Assembly: GCF_934230905.1 (NCBI RefSeq)
Contig: NZ_CAKQFJ010000032.1
Coordinates: 1 to 21,314, forward strand
DNA: 21,314 nucleotides
Direction of reading: 5' to 3'
DNA from: an uncultured Veillonella sp.
GTDB lineage: Bacteria > Bacillota > Negativicutes > Veillonellales > Veillonellaceae
Part shown: piece by piece, positions 7,717 to 16,645 of the stretch
Position numbering within the stretch: position 1 is the first letter of the stretch
Layout of the letters: each line of letters begins with the position of its first letter
Notes under the pieces: generated by a model
Database searches by the model: none
Told to the model about the DNA's origin: nothing
The model's input: only the letters and a program-made list of their open reading frames with translations
Position numbers and translations under genes: made by a program

Positions 7717-7746
7717 ACTAGTTCTTATTTTCTAATATCAACTAGT
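7717..7746. repeat. Inverted repeat between pyk and lysR
   Basis: ACTAGTT (7717-7723) and AACTAGT (7740-7746) form a 7-bp dyad with a 16-nt AT spacer, just after the pyk stop and about 75 nt before the lysR start. There is no U run, so it is a poor terminator. It could be an autoregulatory site for the LysR protein. Low certainty. Confidence 0.3.
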
Positions 7747-7752
7747 AACATA

Positions 7753-9501
7753 TTATCTAGCATTAGCAATGCCTGCAAACACCTTGCCCCGTTCGCCATC
7801 GATAGTGACCTCTGCACCTTCAAGCAATACGTCATGAGCATCTTTAGCGCCTAAGATAACAGGAATACCATACGTAATGCCCGCAATAGCACTATCTGAT
7901 GTATAGCCATCTTCTACGGCTACAATACCGCCAGCTCGTTTAGCAATGTTCATCAATTCTGGTTCCATAGTCCCTACTACGAGAATATCACCAGATTGGA
8001 AACTTTCATACTCATTCTTATGATTTGCTGCAATAAATACACGCCCCGTAGCAGATTTACGCAAGATACCATTGCCAGACAACAATACCTTGCCTGCGAT
8101 ATGAACGCGAATCATATTTGTCGTACCTGTAGAACCAGAAGGTACACCAGCAGTAACGACAATTAAATCACCAGAGTTAATGGCATTCGCCCCGAGAGCA
8201 CCAGTAATCGCTTGTTTTACCATTTCATCAGAGTTGATATTTTCACGGCCCTTGATAGCTTCAACGCCCCAGCACAATTGCATGCGACGAATTGTTTCAT
8301 CATGAGGTGTAATAGCAATAATTTTACAACTAGGGCGATGACGAGCCACACTAATCGCAGTATGACCAGATTCAGTACATGTCAAAATAGCTGCTGCCCC
8401 AAGCTCACTCGCAACGCGCACACTGGCCAAACATACAGCCTCAGTGGTTGTCACATCAACGCTTTCCTGCGTTCTGCTCTTATGATCATAAATGACGGAT
8501 TGCTCCGTTACCTCTGCAATACGTGTCATCGTTGTAACGGCTTCCACTGGATATGCGCCATTTGCAGTTTCACCAGATAACATAATCGCATCAGTGCCAT
8601 CTAGGATAGCATTGGCCACATCACTCGCTTCGGCACGCGTAGGACGTGGATTTTGAATCATTGATTCCAACATTTGCGTAGCCGTAATAACAGGTTTGCC
8701 AAGACGATTACATTTTTCAATCATCATCTTTTGCAATACCGGTACTTCTTCGGCTGGGATTTCTACACCCAAATCACCACGGGCAATCATAAGACCATCG
8801 GCTACATCGAGGATTTCATCAATATTATTAACCCCTTCAGCATTTTCAATTTTGGCGATAATCTTAATATCCTTTTGTTCAGATTCCAAGATGCGGCGAA
8901 TAGCCACTACATCCTTAGCGCGTTGCATAAAGGATGCCGCCACAAAGTCCACACCTTGTTGACAACCAAATCGCAAATCTAATTCATCTTGCTCGGATAC
9001 AGGTGGCAAACTAAGCGCTACACCGGGCACGGCCACGCGTTTGCGATTACCAATTTCACCACTGTTTTGTACAGTTGTAATGATATTATGCCCCTCAATG
9101 GCATCGATAGATAATCTAACAAGGCCATCAGCTAATAAGACCGTATCACCAACGTGTACATCGCCTACTAAACCTTTATGGTTTACAGTACTAATCTCTG
9201 ACGTGCCTTCCACATCATCCGTAGTCAATGTAAATTGTTGACCTGCTTCGAGGAATACCTTACCTTCTTTAAACAGTCCTAGACGAACCTCAGGGCCCTT
9301 TGTATCGAGCAACAATGCGATTGGTTTATTGACAATCATTGCCGCATCACGCACCATTTGCATGCGCTCCGCTTGCTCTTCATGAGAACCATGAGAGAAA
9401 TTAAATCGAGCCACATTCATACCGGCACGCATCATATTTTCTAAAATACCGAATGCATCTGTACCTGGCCCTACAGTACAAACAATTTTTGTACGTTTCA
9501 T
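7753..9501 (-). CDS. pyk: Pyruvate kinase with C-terminal extra domain
   Basis: This 582-aa cytosolic enzyme transfers phosphate from phosphoenolpyruvate to ADP, the last step of glycolysis (EC 2.7.1.40). It has the full catalytic core: R32 and N34 in ARFNFSHG, the LLLDTKGPEVR strand, K217 and E219 in IIAKIEN, D243 in IARGDLGVEIP, and the ITATQMLESM and NAILDGTDAIMLSGETA segments. The last 105 or so residues are the extra PEP-utilising mobile-type domain found in Bacillus-type enzymes. In that domain the usual TSH reads TSD (D536), so the swivelling-domain histidine is absent and the domain is probably structural. AGGAGG lies 4 nt before the ATG. It follows dnaE by 34 nt, a pairing common in Firmicutes, and probably shares its transcript. 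Confidence 0.97.
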   Translation of the reverse strand: MKRTKIVCTVGPGTDAFGILENMMRAGMNVARFNFSHGSHEEQAERMQMVRDAAMIVNKPIALLLDTKGPEVRLGLFKEGKVFLEAGQQFTLTTDDVEGTSEISTVNHKGLVGDVHVGDTVLLADGLVRLSIDAIEGHNIITTVQNSGEIGNRKRVAVPGVALSLPPVSEQDELDLRFGCQQGVDFVAASFMQRAKDVVAIRRILESEQKDIKIIAKIENAEGVNNIDEILDVADGLMIARGDLGVEIPAEEVPVLQKMMIEKCNRLGKPVITATQMLESMIQNPRPTRAEASDVANAILDGTDAIMLSGETANGAYPVEAVTTMTRIAEVTEQSVIYDHKSRTQESVDVTTTEAVCLASVRVASELGAAAILTCTESGHTAISVARHRPSCKIIAITPHDETIRRMQLCWGVEAIKGRENINSDEMVKQAITGALGANAINSGDLIVVTAGVPSGSTGTTNMIRVHIAGKVLLSGNGILRKSATGRVFIAANHKNEYESFQSGDILVVGTMEPELMNIAKRAGGIVAVEDGYTSDSAIAGITYGIPVILGAKDAHDVLLEGAEVTIDGERGKVFAGIANAR

Positions 9502-9535
9502 ATATCCTCCTAAATGGGATGTTGTTTACTATACC

Positions 9536-12500
9536 CTATTGTACCTCTACGGCGCCTTCACCTAAAACGGCTTCAATGCGTGCGATAATCTCATCTGTTG
9601 GTGCAAAACACAATTGAGGTGATAAATTAATTCGTTTTCGTTGTTTGTGTAAATATAATGCTGTCGGGACTTGCCCTTCTGCTTGTGAAAGTATTTCCTT
9701 CAACGCATTGCTATTCTCTGGCGTATCATAGGCACCTCGAATATGGATAGCGATTTGTCGTGCATTGTTATAGTTCACCTTTAGCGGTGCAATACGGTCT
9801 GCAATAATCTGTACACCCTTTTCATCCGCATCAACGCGACCTCGCACCTTAACAACCATATCGACAGCTAAGAATTGTTGACTCTGTGCAAATACCTTCG
9901 GGAATGCTACCACTTGAGCCGAACCAGAATAATCTTCAATGCGAAGAATACTCATGATATCCCCCCGTTTTGTAGGCCTATCCCCTTTTTCAGCAATGAG
10001 GCCACCAAAAGTAATCGTTTGACCATCAAAACGCTCTGGATTTTCAAGGAGTTGCCCCAGTTCAAAAAGGCCTTTCAATTCCTTGTTATACCCTTGCAAT
10101 GGATGGCCCGTAATATAAAAACCTGTGTAGTCCTTTTCATCCTTTAATTTATCATCTTCCGATAAATCAGGTAGATTCGGTACCGGAATCATATCGACGT
10201 CATCCGTGCTTTCACCAAAGAGACTCATAGTCCCCATGGCGGCATCCTTTTGCTGCTTAGCCCCTACGGCCTGTGCACTTTCATACATGTGTAGCAACTG
10301 ATTGCGGTTTTCCTCAAATCCGTCCATAGCACCGCAGCGAATTAGACTTTCAAGCAAGCGTTTATTAACGACCTTACTATCTACGCGACGACAAAAATCG
10401 GTAATGCTCGTATAGAGACCATTGGCCTCACGTTCAGCGATGAGTCGATCGATAGCATTGTCCCCTACGTTCTTGATGCCCCCAAGGCCAAAGCGAATGG
10501 CATCACCTTGTACGGCAAAGCTACGCAAGGAATGGTTCACATCGGGACCGAGCACCTGCACATTATGTTTTTTACATGCATTAATATAATAGGTGAGCTT
10601 ATCCATATTTTGCATAAAGCTTGTCATGGTAGCGGCCATAAATTCTGGGAAGTAGTGCGCCTTAAGATACGCTGTTTGGTACGCAATATACGCATAGGCC
10701 GCACTATGAGATTTATTAAAGCCATAGCCAGCAAAGTAAACGAGCAAGTCAAATACTTCGTTTGCAATGGACTCTTCGATGCCATTGTTGATAGAACCTT
10801 GTATAAAGGATTCTCGTTGTGCCTTGAGGACGGATTCCTTTTTTTTACCCATCGCACGGCGCATCAAATCCGCTTGCCCTAGAGAGAATCCACCCATGGC
10901 AGACGCAATTTGCATAACCTGTTCTTGGTAGAGAATAACGCCGAACGTATCTTTCAGAATCGGTTCCAAAATTGGATGTAAATAGGTTACCTCTTTTTTA
11001 CCATGACGGCGATCGATAAAATCCGCCACCATGCCAGACCCCAAAGGGCCTGGACGATAAAGTGCAACGAGAGGGATTAAATCCTCAAAATGCTCAGGCT
11101 TCAAATCCATAACAAGCTTGGTAATCCCATCGGATTCGAGCTGGAATACGCCTGATGTATCGCCTTTAGTAAGGAGTTCACAAGCCTCTTTATCATCTAA
11201 TGGGATAGCATCTAAATCAAGATCAATACCTCGGTTTGCCTTGATGAGCTTAAGGGCATCCCCCATAACGGTTAATGTACGAAGGCCCAAAAAGTCCATC
11301 TTTAACAGGCCTAGTTCTTCGATATTATCCTTATCATATTGAGTGACAAAGCCTTCTTCATTAGAATTTTGTACAGGCACATGGTCATCTAAAGGGTCTG
11401 CAGAAATTACGACGCCCGCCGCATGGGTAGACGAATTACGAGCAATGCCCTCTAGCTTTTGACCAAAATCAAATAACTCTTTTACATTAGGATCGGTATC
11501 ATATAGAGTTTTTAAATCTTTACCCTTTAAAGCCTTTTCTAAGGTGATGCCCAATTCATTAGGAATCATCTTCGCAATACGATTGACCTCAGCTAATGGT
11601 AAATCGAGCACACGACCTACGTCGCGAATAACGGCGCGAGCCGCCTCTGTACCAAAGGTGATGATTTGAGACACGCGAGCCTGTCCATATTTTCGCGTTA
11701 CATAGTCGATAGCTTCGCCCCGCTTTTCATAGCAGAAGTCGATATCGATATCAGGCATGCTTACCCGTTCTGGGTTTAAGAACCGTTCAAAGAGCAAATC
11801 ATATTGTAATGGATCAAGACCTGTAATGCCTAATAAATAGGCTACAACAGAGCCGGCTGCAGAACCACGGCCTGGGCCGACTAGAATATCGTGTTCCCGT
11901 GCGTAACGCACATAGTCCCATACGATGAGGAAATAGTCTTCAAAGCCCATTGTTCCGATAACATCGAGTTCGTAGTCGAGACGTTTTTTGAGTTCTTCTG
12001 ATGTATCGCCATATAAGCGAGGTATTTCTCGTTCACAAACCTTACGCAAATAGGTTTTAGACGTTTCGCCCTCAGGCACATCAAAGTGCGGCAAATGGTG
12101 TTCATCAAAATTGAATTCTACATTGCATCGGTCTGCAATCTTTACTGTATTTTCTAAGGCCCCAGGGATGTGTCCAAAGAGTTCCGCCATTTCGTCCCCA
12201 GATTTTAAATAGAACTCATCATTAGGGAATTTCAAACGGTCTACTTCGGCGCGACGTCGGCCCGTTTGAATACAAACGCGGATATCCTGAGCATCAGCGT
12301 CATCTTTCATAACATAGTGGAAATCATTGGACGCCACGATGCCTAGGCCATATTCGTCAGCTAATTGGCATAGCACTTGTTGAGCACGTAACTCTTCAGG
12401 TAAACCGTGATTTTGAATTTCTAAAAAGAAATTATCTTTACCGAAGGTTTCGATGTACCACTCAACAGCTCGGCGAGCCCCCTCCATATTATCTTGCAGA

Positions 12501-12943
12501 ATATATTGAGGCACTTCCCCTTGAATACACGCACTAAGGGCGATGATTCCCTTGCTGTATTGACGCAACAAATCATGGTCAGCGCGGGGCTTATAATTAA
12601 AACCTTCCGTAGAGGCTTTAGATACGATTTTAACGAGGTTTCGATAGCCTTCCATCGTTTCAGCCAATAAAATTAAATGCTTAAGACGTTCACGGCTGCG
12701 CCCCTCTGGCTTATCTAGGCGGCTACCTTCTGTGACATATACTTCACATCCAATAATTGGTTTGATGCCTTGTGCCACACATTCTTTATAAAAATAGATG
12801 GCTGCATACATATTGCCATGATCCGTAATGGCAAGGGCTGGTTGTTCCAATTCCTTCGCGCGGCGCACCATATCCGGCAAACGGCTGATGCCGTCTAACA
12901 AACTAAATTCCGTATGACTATGTAAATGTACAAATGGCTTCAT
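9536..12943 (-). CDS. dnaE: DNA polymerase III alpha subunit (DnaE type)
   Basis: This 1135-aa replicative polymerase subunit (EC 2.7.7.7) is of normal DnaE length. Its order is a PHP domain (1-about 210, with HLHSHTEFSLLDG and AITDHGNMYAA, so metal-binding histidines are present), the polymerase core with GPGRGSAAGSVVAY near 356 and the catalytic aspartates in PDIDID (397-402), the fingers with ALYRPGPLGSGM and GVILYQEQVMQIA, tandem helix-hairpin-helix, then an OB-fold (about 977-1060). There is no internal 3'-5' exonuclease insert, so it is DnaE and not PolC. AAGGAGG lies 6 nt before the ATG. It begins 11 nt after the metallopeptidase gene and is followed by pyk, giving a three-gene housekeeping run. 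Confidence 0.97.
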   Translation of the reverse strand: MKPFVHLHSHTEFSLLDGISRLPDMVRRAKELEQPALAITDHGNMYAAIYFYKECVAQGIKPIIGCEVYVTEGSRLDKPEGRSRERLKHLILLAETMEGYRNLVKIVSKASTEGFNYKPRADHDLLRQYSKGIIALSACIQGEVPQYILQDNMEGARRAVEWYIETFGKDNFFLEIQNHGLPEELRAQQVLCQLADEYGLGIVASNDFHYVMKDDADAQDIRVCIQTGRRRAEVDRLKFPNDEFYLKSGDEMAELFGHIPGALENTVKIADRCNVEFNFDEHHLPHFDVPEGETSKTYLRKVCEREIPRLYGDTSEELKKRLDYELDVIGTMGFEDYFLIVWDYVRYAREHDILVGPGRGSAAGSVVAYLLGITGLDPLQYDLLFERFLNPERVSMPDIDIDFCYEKRGEAIDYVTRKYGQARVSQIITFGTEAARAVIRDVGRVLDLPLAEVNRIAKMIPNELGITLEKALKGKDLKTLYDTDPNVKELFDFGQKLEGIARNSSTHAAGVVISADPLDDHVPVQNSNEEGFVTQYDKDNIEELGLLKMDFLGLRTLTVMGDALKLIKANRGIDLDLDAIPLDDKEACELLTKGDTSGVFQLESDGITKLVMDLKPEHFEDLIPLVALYRPGPLGSGMVADFIDRRHGKKEVTYLHPILEPILKDTFGVILYQEQVMQIASAMGGFSLGQADLMRRAMGKKKESVLKAQRESFIQGSINNGIEESIANEVFDLLVYFAGYGFNKSHSAAYAYIAYQTAYLKAHYFPEFMAATMTSFMQNMDKLTYYINACKKHNVQVLGPDVNHSLRSFAVQGDAIRFGLGGIKNVGDNAIDRLIAEREANGLYTSITDFCRRVDSKVVNKRLLESLIRCGAMDGFEENRNQLLHMYESAQAVGAKQQKDAAMGTMSLFGESTDDVDMIPVPNLPDLSEDDKLKDEKDYTGFYITGHPLQGYNKELKGLFELGQLLENPERFDGQTITFGGLIAEKGDRPTKRGDIMSILRIEDYSGSAQVVAFPKVFAQSQQFLAVDMVVKVRGRVDADEKGVQIIADRIAPLKVNYNNARQIAIHIRGAYDTPENSNALKEILSQAEGQVPTALYLHKQRKRINLSPQLCFAPTDEIIARIEAVLGEGAVEVQ

Positions 12944-12954
12944 GGTACACCTCC

Positions 12955-13698
12955 TTACGGTCTATGTGCAAAATAGATATTTAATGATTTCTTACGGGCT
13001 TTCCAATCTGGTAAAAATTGGGCCACTAAATTGTGAAAGTTCTTGGAATGATCCAAGTATTTAAAATGGGCAAACTCATGGACCATAACGTACTCAATAT
13101 AAGCCTGAGGCCCTTCTAATAAACGCATATTCATCTTAATGAGCTGCTTTGATGGCGTACAAGAACCCCAACGACTCTTCATGCGCTGTTGCTTTACCGT
13201 TGGCATGGGCACATCAATATGTTGCTGGTAAAAGCGTTGATACACAACCTTCGCCCAATGAGTAAACACCTTTTCCCCTAGCTGGCGCCAAAAGGTTTGC
13301 ATTAATTTATGCTTGTTTTCATAGGTGTAATCAGATTTAACGAACATCACCATACGACTAGAACCATCAAACTTAATATGCGGCTTACCCGATGTTTCAA
13401 GCACCTCTAGCGAAACAGGCATGCCCAAAATAGATACGGTTTCACCCGTCACATATTGCAACGCCTCTATCTGCTGTGCCGTTAACGCCTCTAATTTAAA
13501 ACGAGCCCGCTCAATAAAGGGTATATTTTCGATAACAAACGCGTCGATTCGATGGGCTGGTATATAAGCATTCGCCGAAACATGGACACTACCATCCTTG
13601 TGAACACGCATGTTTATGTTCTTTACACGCTTGATTGTTAATTCATATTCAATTGTATCACCATTATAGGTAATAGACCGAGTTGTTGAAGTATTCAT
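12955..13698 (-). CDS. YgjP-like (M48-related) zinc metallopeptidase-domain protein
   Basis: This 247-aa cytosolic protein of the YgjP/DUF45 family has its signature RWGSC (176-180) followed by the zinc site VHEFAHFKYLDHSKNFH, with H207, E208, H211 and further His at 217 and 222. These match the usual HELxHxxxxxHSxxF pattern, so the active site appears intact. In vivo substrates of this family are poorly known. It lies 11 nt upstream of dnaE, so it is likely transcribed with dnaE. The start is the only good ATG, but its AAAGG lies almost on top of it; a TG-A-TAAAAT box ends 7 nt before the ATG, so the message may be leaderless. Confidence 0.9.
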   Translation of the reverse strand: MNTSTTRSITYNGDTIEYELTIKRVKNINMRVHKDGSVHVSANAYIPAHRIDAFVIENIPFIERARFKLEALTAQQIEALQYVTGETVSILGMPVSLEVLETSGKPHIKFDGSSRMVMFVKSDYTYENKHKLMQTFWRQLGEKVFTHWAKVVYQRFYQQHIDVPMPTVKQQRMKSRWGSCTPSKQLIKMNMRLLEGPQAYIEYVMVHEFAHFKYLDHSKNFHNLVAQFLPDWKARKKSLNIYFAHRP

Positions 13699-13802
13699 AC
13701 CTTTTATTTTATCATAAAATACTCATAAATTCGTTAAAATCTGGTGATTCTAATAGAATTACTTAGATTTTAAACATTACTGATTTTTATTACTTTGTAA
13801 TA

Positions 13803-13852
13803 TAAAAAATGACACCTATCCACTCCCCATGTGGGAGAATATAAGTGTCATT
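13803..13852 (-). terminator. Intrinsic terminator after the 290-aa membrane protein gene
   Basis: On the minus strand AATGACAC...GTGTCATT forms the lower stem and CTCCC/GGGAG the upper stem with a 5-nt loop, followed by TTTTTT. It lies about 20 nt after the stop of the upstream gene and marks the border between the accessory region and the core gene run. Confidence 0.8.
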
Positions 13853-13873
13853 ATAATAAAGAGCAATCTAAAT

Positions 13874-14746
13874 TCACTCTAGATAGTTCTCTAGACCCAT
13901 TTTATGTTCTGGTTTTAAACTCATACTATCTCGTGCAGTAACTAACTTAACAAATAATTCTTCTATAACTTCCTTATCATCTTTACTAAATTGACTATAA
14001 TGATCTATAGCTATAATTTTATCTTTTAATTGTTTATCATGATTTCGTTCTTTGATTAATTCATTAATACTAAACTCTTTTGTTTTACTAGAAACCGGTT
14101 CATTAATAAAATTATAATTTAATAAGTTATTAGAATAATACTTCCATACTACACCAGTTTCTAAATCTATCTTAGTAATACTACCAAAATCAACATTATA
14201 GAATATATTATTAGAAATTTTATACGTATCAATTTTCGATAATTTAGATCCTGTAGCTAAATTATAAATTCCACGGGTTTCGTAAGAGAAAAAGAATGGA
14301 AATCTAATGATATTTCCCTCCTCTATAGGAATTCTTTTCCTAAAATCAGCATAAAATTTGCTTTTCCAAACTTCCTGTTCCGAATCAGAAAAACGACTAA
14401 ATTCTGGATATACATTAGTAATGTCATTTATTCTGATTTCATTAGGTGGCTCTTTATGTAATATAAATACATGATCGTTATTTAATTCATTATATACACC
14501 AATACCATTTGTAGTTATATAATATATTTTCCCTCGTACTTCATCAAAACCAAGAACATTAGAAGCAATTATATTAGTTGGCTCTTTGTAATATATTATC
14601 CCCCCCCTAAGATCCAAATAGTGGATAAATGGGTGCATAAATTTTGTAGCAAAGAAAAGCCAACCGCAAAAAATAATACCTACTACTATTAAACAAGAAA
14701 GACCTATTCTCTCAAGCCATTTTTTTGAGTTTTTTCCTATCCGCAT
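13874..14746 (-). CDS. Hypothetical membrane-anchored protein, 290 aa
   Basis: I do not recognise the family. A basic N-terminus (MRIGKNSKKW) is followed by one hydrophobic helix (about residues 13-33) with no lipobox or clear signal cleavage site, then a soluble domain of about 250 aa rich in Asn, Tyr, Ile and Lys. That domain has repeated beta-like phrases such as GKIYYITTNGIGVY and GSITKIDLETGVVWKYY, suggesting a beta-propeller-like or sensor exterior. AT content is high compared with the neighbouring core genes. A run of eight G (14,600-14,607) lies in codons 47-49. The ribosome site is weak (GGATGAG). It follows a 150-aa unknown gene by 40 nt on the same strand. It could be an accessory or orphan immunity gene of the nearby CDI locus, by position only. 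Confidence 0.65.
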   Translation of the reverse strand: MRIGKNSKKWLERIGLSCLIVVGIIFCGWLFFATKFMHPFIHYLDLRGGIIYYKEPTNIIASNVLGFDEVRGKIYYITTNGIGVYNELNNDHVFILHKEPPNEIRINDITNVYPEFSRFSDSEQEVWKSKFYADFRKRIPIEEGNIIRFPFFFSYETRGIYNLATGSKLSKIDTYKISNNIFYNVDFGSITKIDLETGVVWKYYSNNLLNYNFINEPVSSKTKEFSINELIKERNHDKQLKDKIIAIDHYSQFSKDDKEVIEELFVKLVTARDSMSLKPEHKMGLENYLE

Positions 14747-14786
14747 GAAAGCTCATCCAATCAATACCATTTTAAATTATTGACTT

Positions 14787-15239
14787 TTAAACTGTTACAA
14801 AGCCATCTATCCATTGACGTTCATTTAATACACCTTTCCCAATACCAAAATTGTCTAACCCATGAACAATAAATATGTCCCAAGTACTATATTTTTCTTT
14901 TGCTAATGTAGCATATTCATATTCACTAAATACACCTAAAGTTCCACCCACTGTATATATTGCATCAACATCATACCCATACCACAATATAAAAACTTCA
15001 TTGGTTTTGATAGAATCATCTACACTATAATTTCTTGGTACCCCATCATTTAAAACAAATTCCTCAATATAAAAGTTTTCATCGCAAAACTCTCTAAATC
15101 CAGGAAGTTTTTTAGCTAACATTATTGCATTTTCTGCTAAATCTTTAGTCGAAAAATACCCTAAACTAAAATACTCTGTATATGGTAATGTATCATCTTT
15201 TTTATATTTAGCTACGGCTTCATATATAGTTGTATTCAT
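14787..15239 (-). CDS. Hypothetical protein, 150 aa
   Basis: I do not recognise the family. It encodes a small acidic soluble protein with many aromatic residues (for example EVFILWYGYDVDAIYTVGG), no signal peptide and no membrane segment. AAAGG lies 10 nt before the ATG. Size, acidity, AT-rich composition and location in the debris field downstream of a cdiA toxin/immunity pair are typical of orphan immunity genes, but nothing in the sequence proves that role. Confidence 0.65.
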   Translation of the reverse strand: MNTTIYEAVAKYKKDDTLPYTEYFSLGYFSTKDLAENAIMLAKKLPGFREFCDENFYIEEFVLNDGVPRNYSVDDSIKTNEVFILWYGYDVDAIYTVGGTLGVFSEYEYATLAKEKYSTWDIFIVHGLDNFGIGKGVLNERQWIDGFVTV

Positions 15240-15261
15240 ATTATCTAACCTTTCTATATAT

Positions 15262-15345
15262 TCAATTCACGAAAAACCTAGCCTCATAAGTTTCTCCATT
15301 AATATAATTAGAACTTATTTTTATCGAATAGTAATATTTTATTAT
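15262..15345 (-). pseudogene. Possible gene remnant (C-terminal tail) beside the IS element
   Basis: On the minus strand an open stretch of 27 codons begins after a stop next to the IS30 end and ends at a TGA (15,264-15,262). Its last part, SSNYINGETYEARFFVN, looks like the natural end of a protein. It has no start codon or ribosome site. It could be the tail of a small immunity-type gene lost by IS insertion or deletion. The length is too short for certainty. Confidence 0.3.
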
Positions 15346-15353
15346 TTAGCTTA

Positions 15354-16516
15354 ATTGTAGAATGAAATTGAACAAATAAAAATCCATAGTGAACCTTGTG
15401 TTATGATTTAGGTGTCTAATCAAAATATAACCGAGGTAATCACTATGGACTATAATAATCATAACACGACATTACGTACAAACAAACACTTAAACTTCGA
15501 AGAGCGATTTTATTTAGAAAAGAGAATCGTTCTAGGAGATAGTATTACGGCAATTTCACGTGCACTTGGCCGTTCTAGAACAACTATATATACAGAATTA
15601 AAACGTGGTACTGTAATTCAAATTCGACAAGGTAAATCTCAACTTGTATATTTAGCTGATTCTGGACAAGCAACATATGAAAGACAACGTGTGGGCTCTT
15701 CTAATACCATGAAAGTTGGTGCTATAGAATCTTTTATAAATTGGATTGAAAGCAAGGTTCTAGATGATCATTGGTCCTTTGATGCTACTGTTGGATATGC
15801 TGAACATAAGGATTTGTTTATGCGTAATGAAATGGTTTGTGCTAAAACTTTATATAACTATCTTCACAAAGGCATATTAGGTATAAAAGCAATTGACTTA
15901 CCATTGGTAGTGCGGCATTCTCAACGAAAATCTATTTCTAGAAAACATAAGCGAGAACTTGGTAAATCCATAGAACTTCGCGATTCTAATATTGAAACGC
16001 GCGAGGAATTCGGACATTGGGAATTAGATACCGTCCGTGGAACAAAAGATAAGACAGACCATGTTTTAATTTCTTTACTTGAGCGTAAAAGCAGATTGTA
16101 TGTGGCTTTACGGTGTCCCTCAGCACGTGCTACTGATGTAAAAGAAACACTGCATGCATGGTTAAATACGTTTAAAGATGTTAATCTAGCTTGCTTATGC
16201 AAAACAATAACTGCAGATAACGGTTTAGAGTTTTCAGAGATATCTAATTTAGAAAATGAAATCTTGTCTATTTATTTTGCTCGACATTATTCTGCTTGGA
16301 AGCGTGGATTGAACGAAAGCATAATGGTTTACTTTGTAGATGTATACCGAAAGGAATGCCAATAAAAGCCGTTTCAGAGGAAACTATTCGACGAACACTT
16401 AAATGGTATAATACTTTGCCACGCAAGCTTCTAAATTATAGAACCCCCTTGGAGGTCTTTCTTGAAGAAGTTAATAAGATTGTAGATTTGGATACTGTTC
16501 AATTTCATATTGCAAT
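15354..16516 (+). mobile_element. IS30-family insertion sequence, about 1.16 kb
   Basis: The element is bounded by imperfect terminal inverted repeats: AATTGTAGAATGAAATTGAACA at 15,353-15,374 (written as shown for 22 bp minus ends, 19 of 22 matching) pairs with the reverse complement of 16,496-16,517. Flanking TTA at 15,351-15,353 and 16,517-16,519 would be a 3-bp target duplication, as IS30-family elements make. Exact ends are uncertain by 1-2 bp. Length and a single transposase gene fit the family. The transposase is frameshifted, so this copy cannot move on its own. Confidence 0.8.
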
Positions 16517-16520
16517 TTAA
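15445..16520 (+). pseudogene. IS30-family transposase, frameshifted
   Basis: The likely start is the ATG at 15,445, with GAGG 8 nt upstream; an in-frame GTG at 15,412 is less likely. The N-terminus carries the helix-turn-helix (DSITAISRALGRSRTTIYTEL). The DDE catalytic core shows its first Asp in HWELDTVRG and second Asp in ITADNG. The expected third motif RGxNExxNG is broken: frame 1 reads RGLNE and then goes wrong at about 16,313-16,322, while the next frame carries on with KHNGLLCRCIPKGMPIKAV to the stop at 16,518-16,520. Loss of one base explains it. There is no typical slippery heptamer, so programmed frameshifting is unlikely. The 3' end overlaps the right inverted repeat. Confidence 0.85.
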
Positions 16521-16530
16521 GATATTCTTT

Positions 16531-16558
16531 TTTACATTATGTAAAAATTCAGTATAAT
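16531..16558 (+). promoter_or_regulatory. Strong candidate promoter for a small RNA
   Basis: TTTACA (16,531-16,536) and a perfect TATAAT (16,553-16,558) are 16 nt apart on the plus strand. The predicted start, 16,564-16,566, coincides with the 5' base of a long RNA stem, and no open reading frame follows. Confidence 0.6.
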
Positions 16559-16564
16559 CAGTAG

Positions 16565-16645
16565 TAGGCATATAAGCTCACATCCTTTTTTAGGACTTTG
16601 ACACTTTTATTGTAAAGCATGTGAGCCTTGTATGCTTATTTTTTT
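16565..16645 (+). ncRNA. Predicted structured small RNA, about 80 nt
   Basis: The first 19 nt of the predicted transcript (16,565-16,583) pair with 16,619-16,638 in an 18-bp stem with one bulged C and two G-U pairs, followed by seven T (16,639-16,645). The 35-nt interior can form two small arms, CCU/AGG around U5 and CUUUGACA/UGUAAAG around CUUUUAU, giving a three-way junction. The wobble pairs hold only in plus-strand RNA. A -10/-35 pair sits immediately upstream. I do not recognise an RNA family. It could simply be a terminator stem after a stray promoter, or an antisense or regulatory RNA. Confidence 0.5.

Noticed and set aside
16313..16330. Programmed -1 frameshift in the IS30 transposase
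   Set aside because: IS30-family transposases are normally read from one frame and no slippery heptamer is visible; a one-base loss is simpler.
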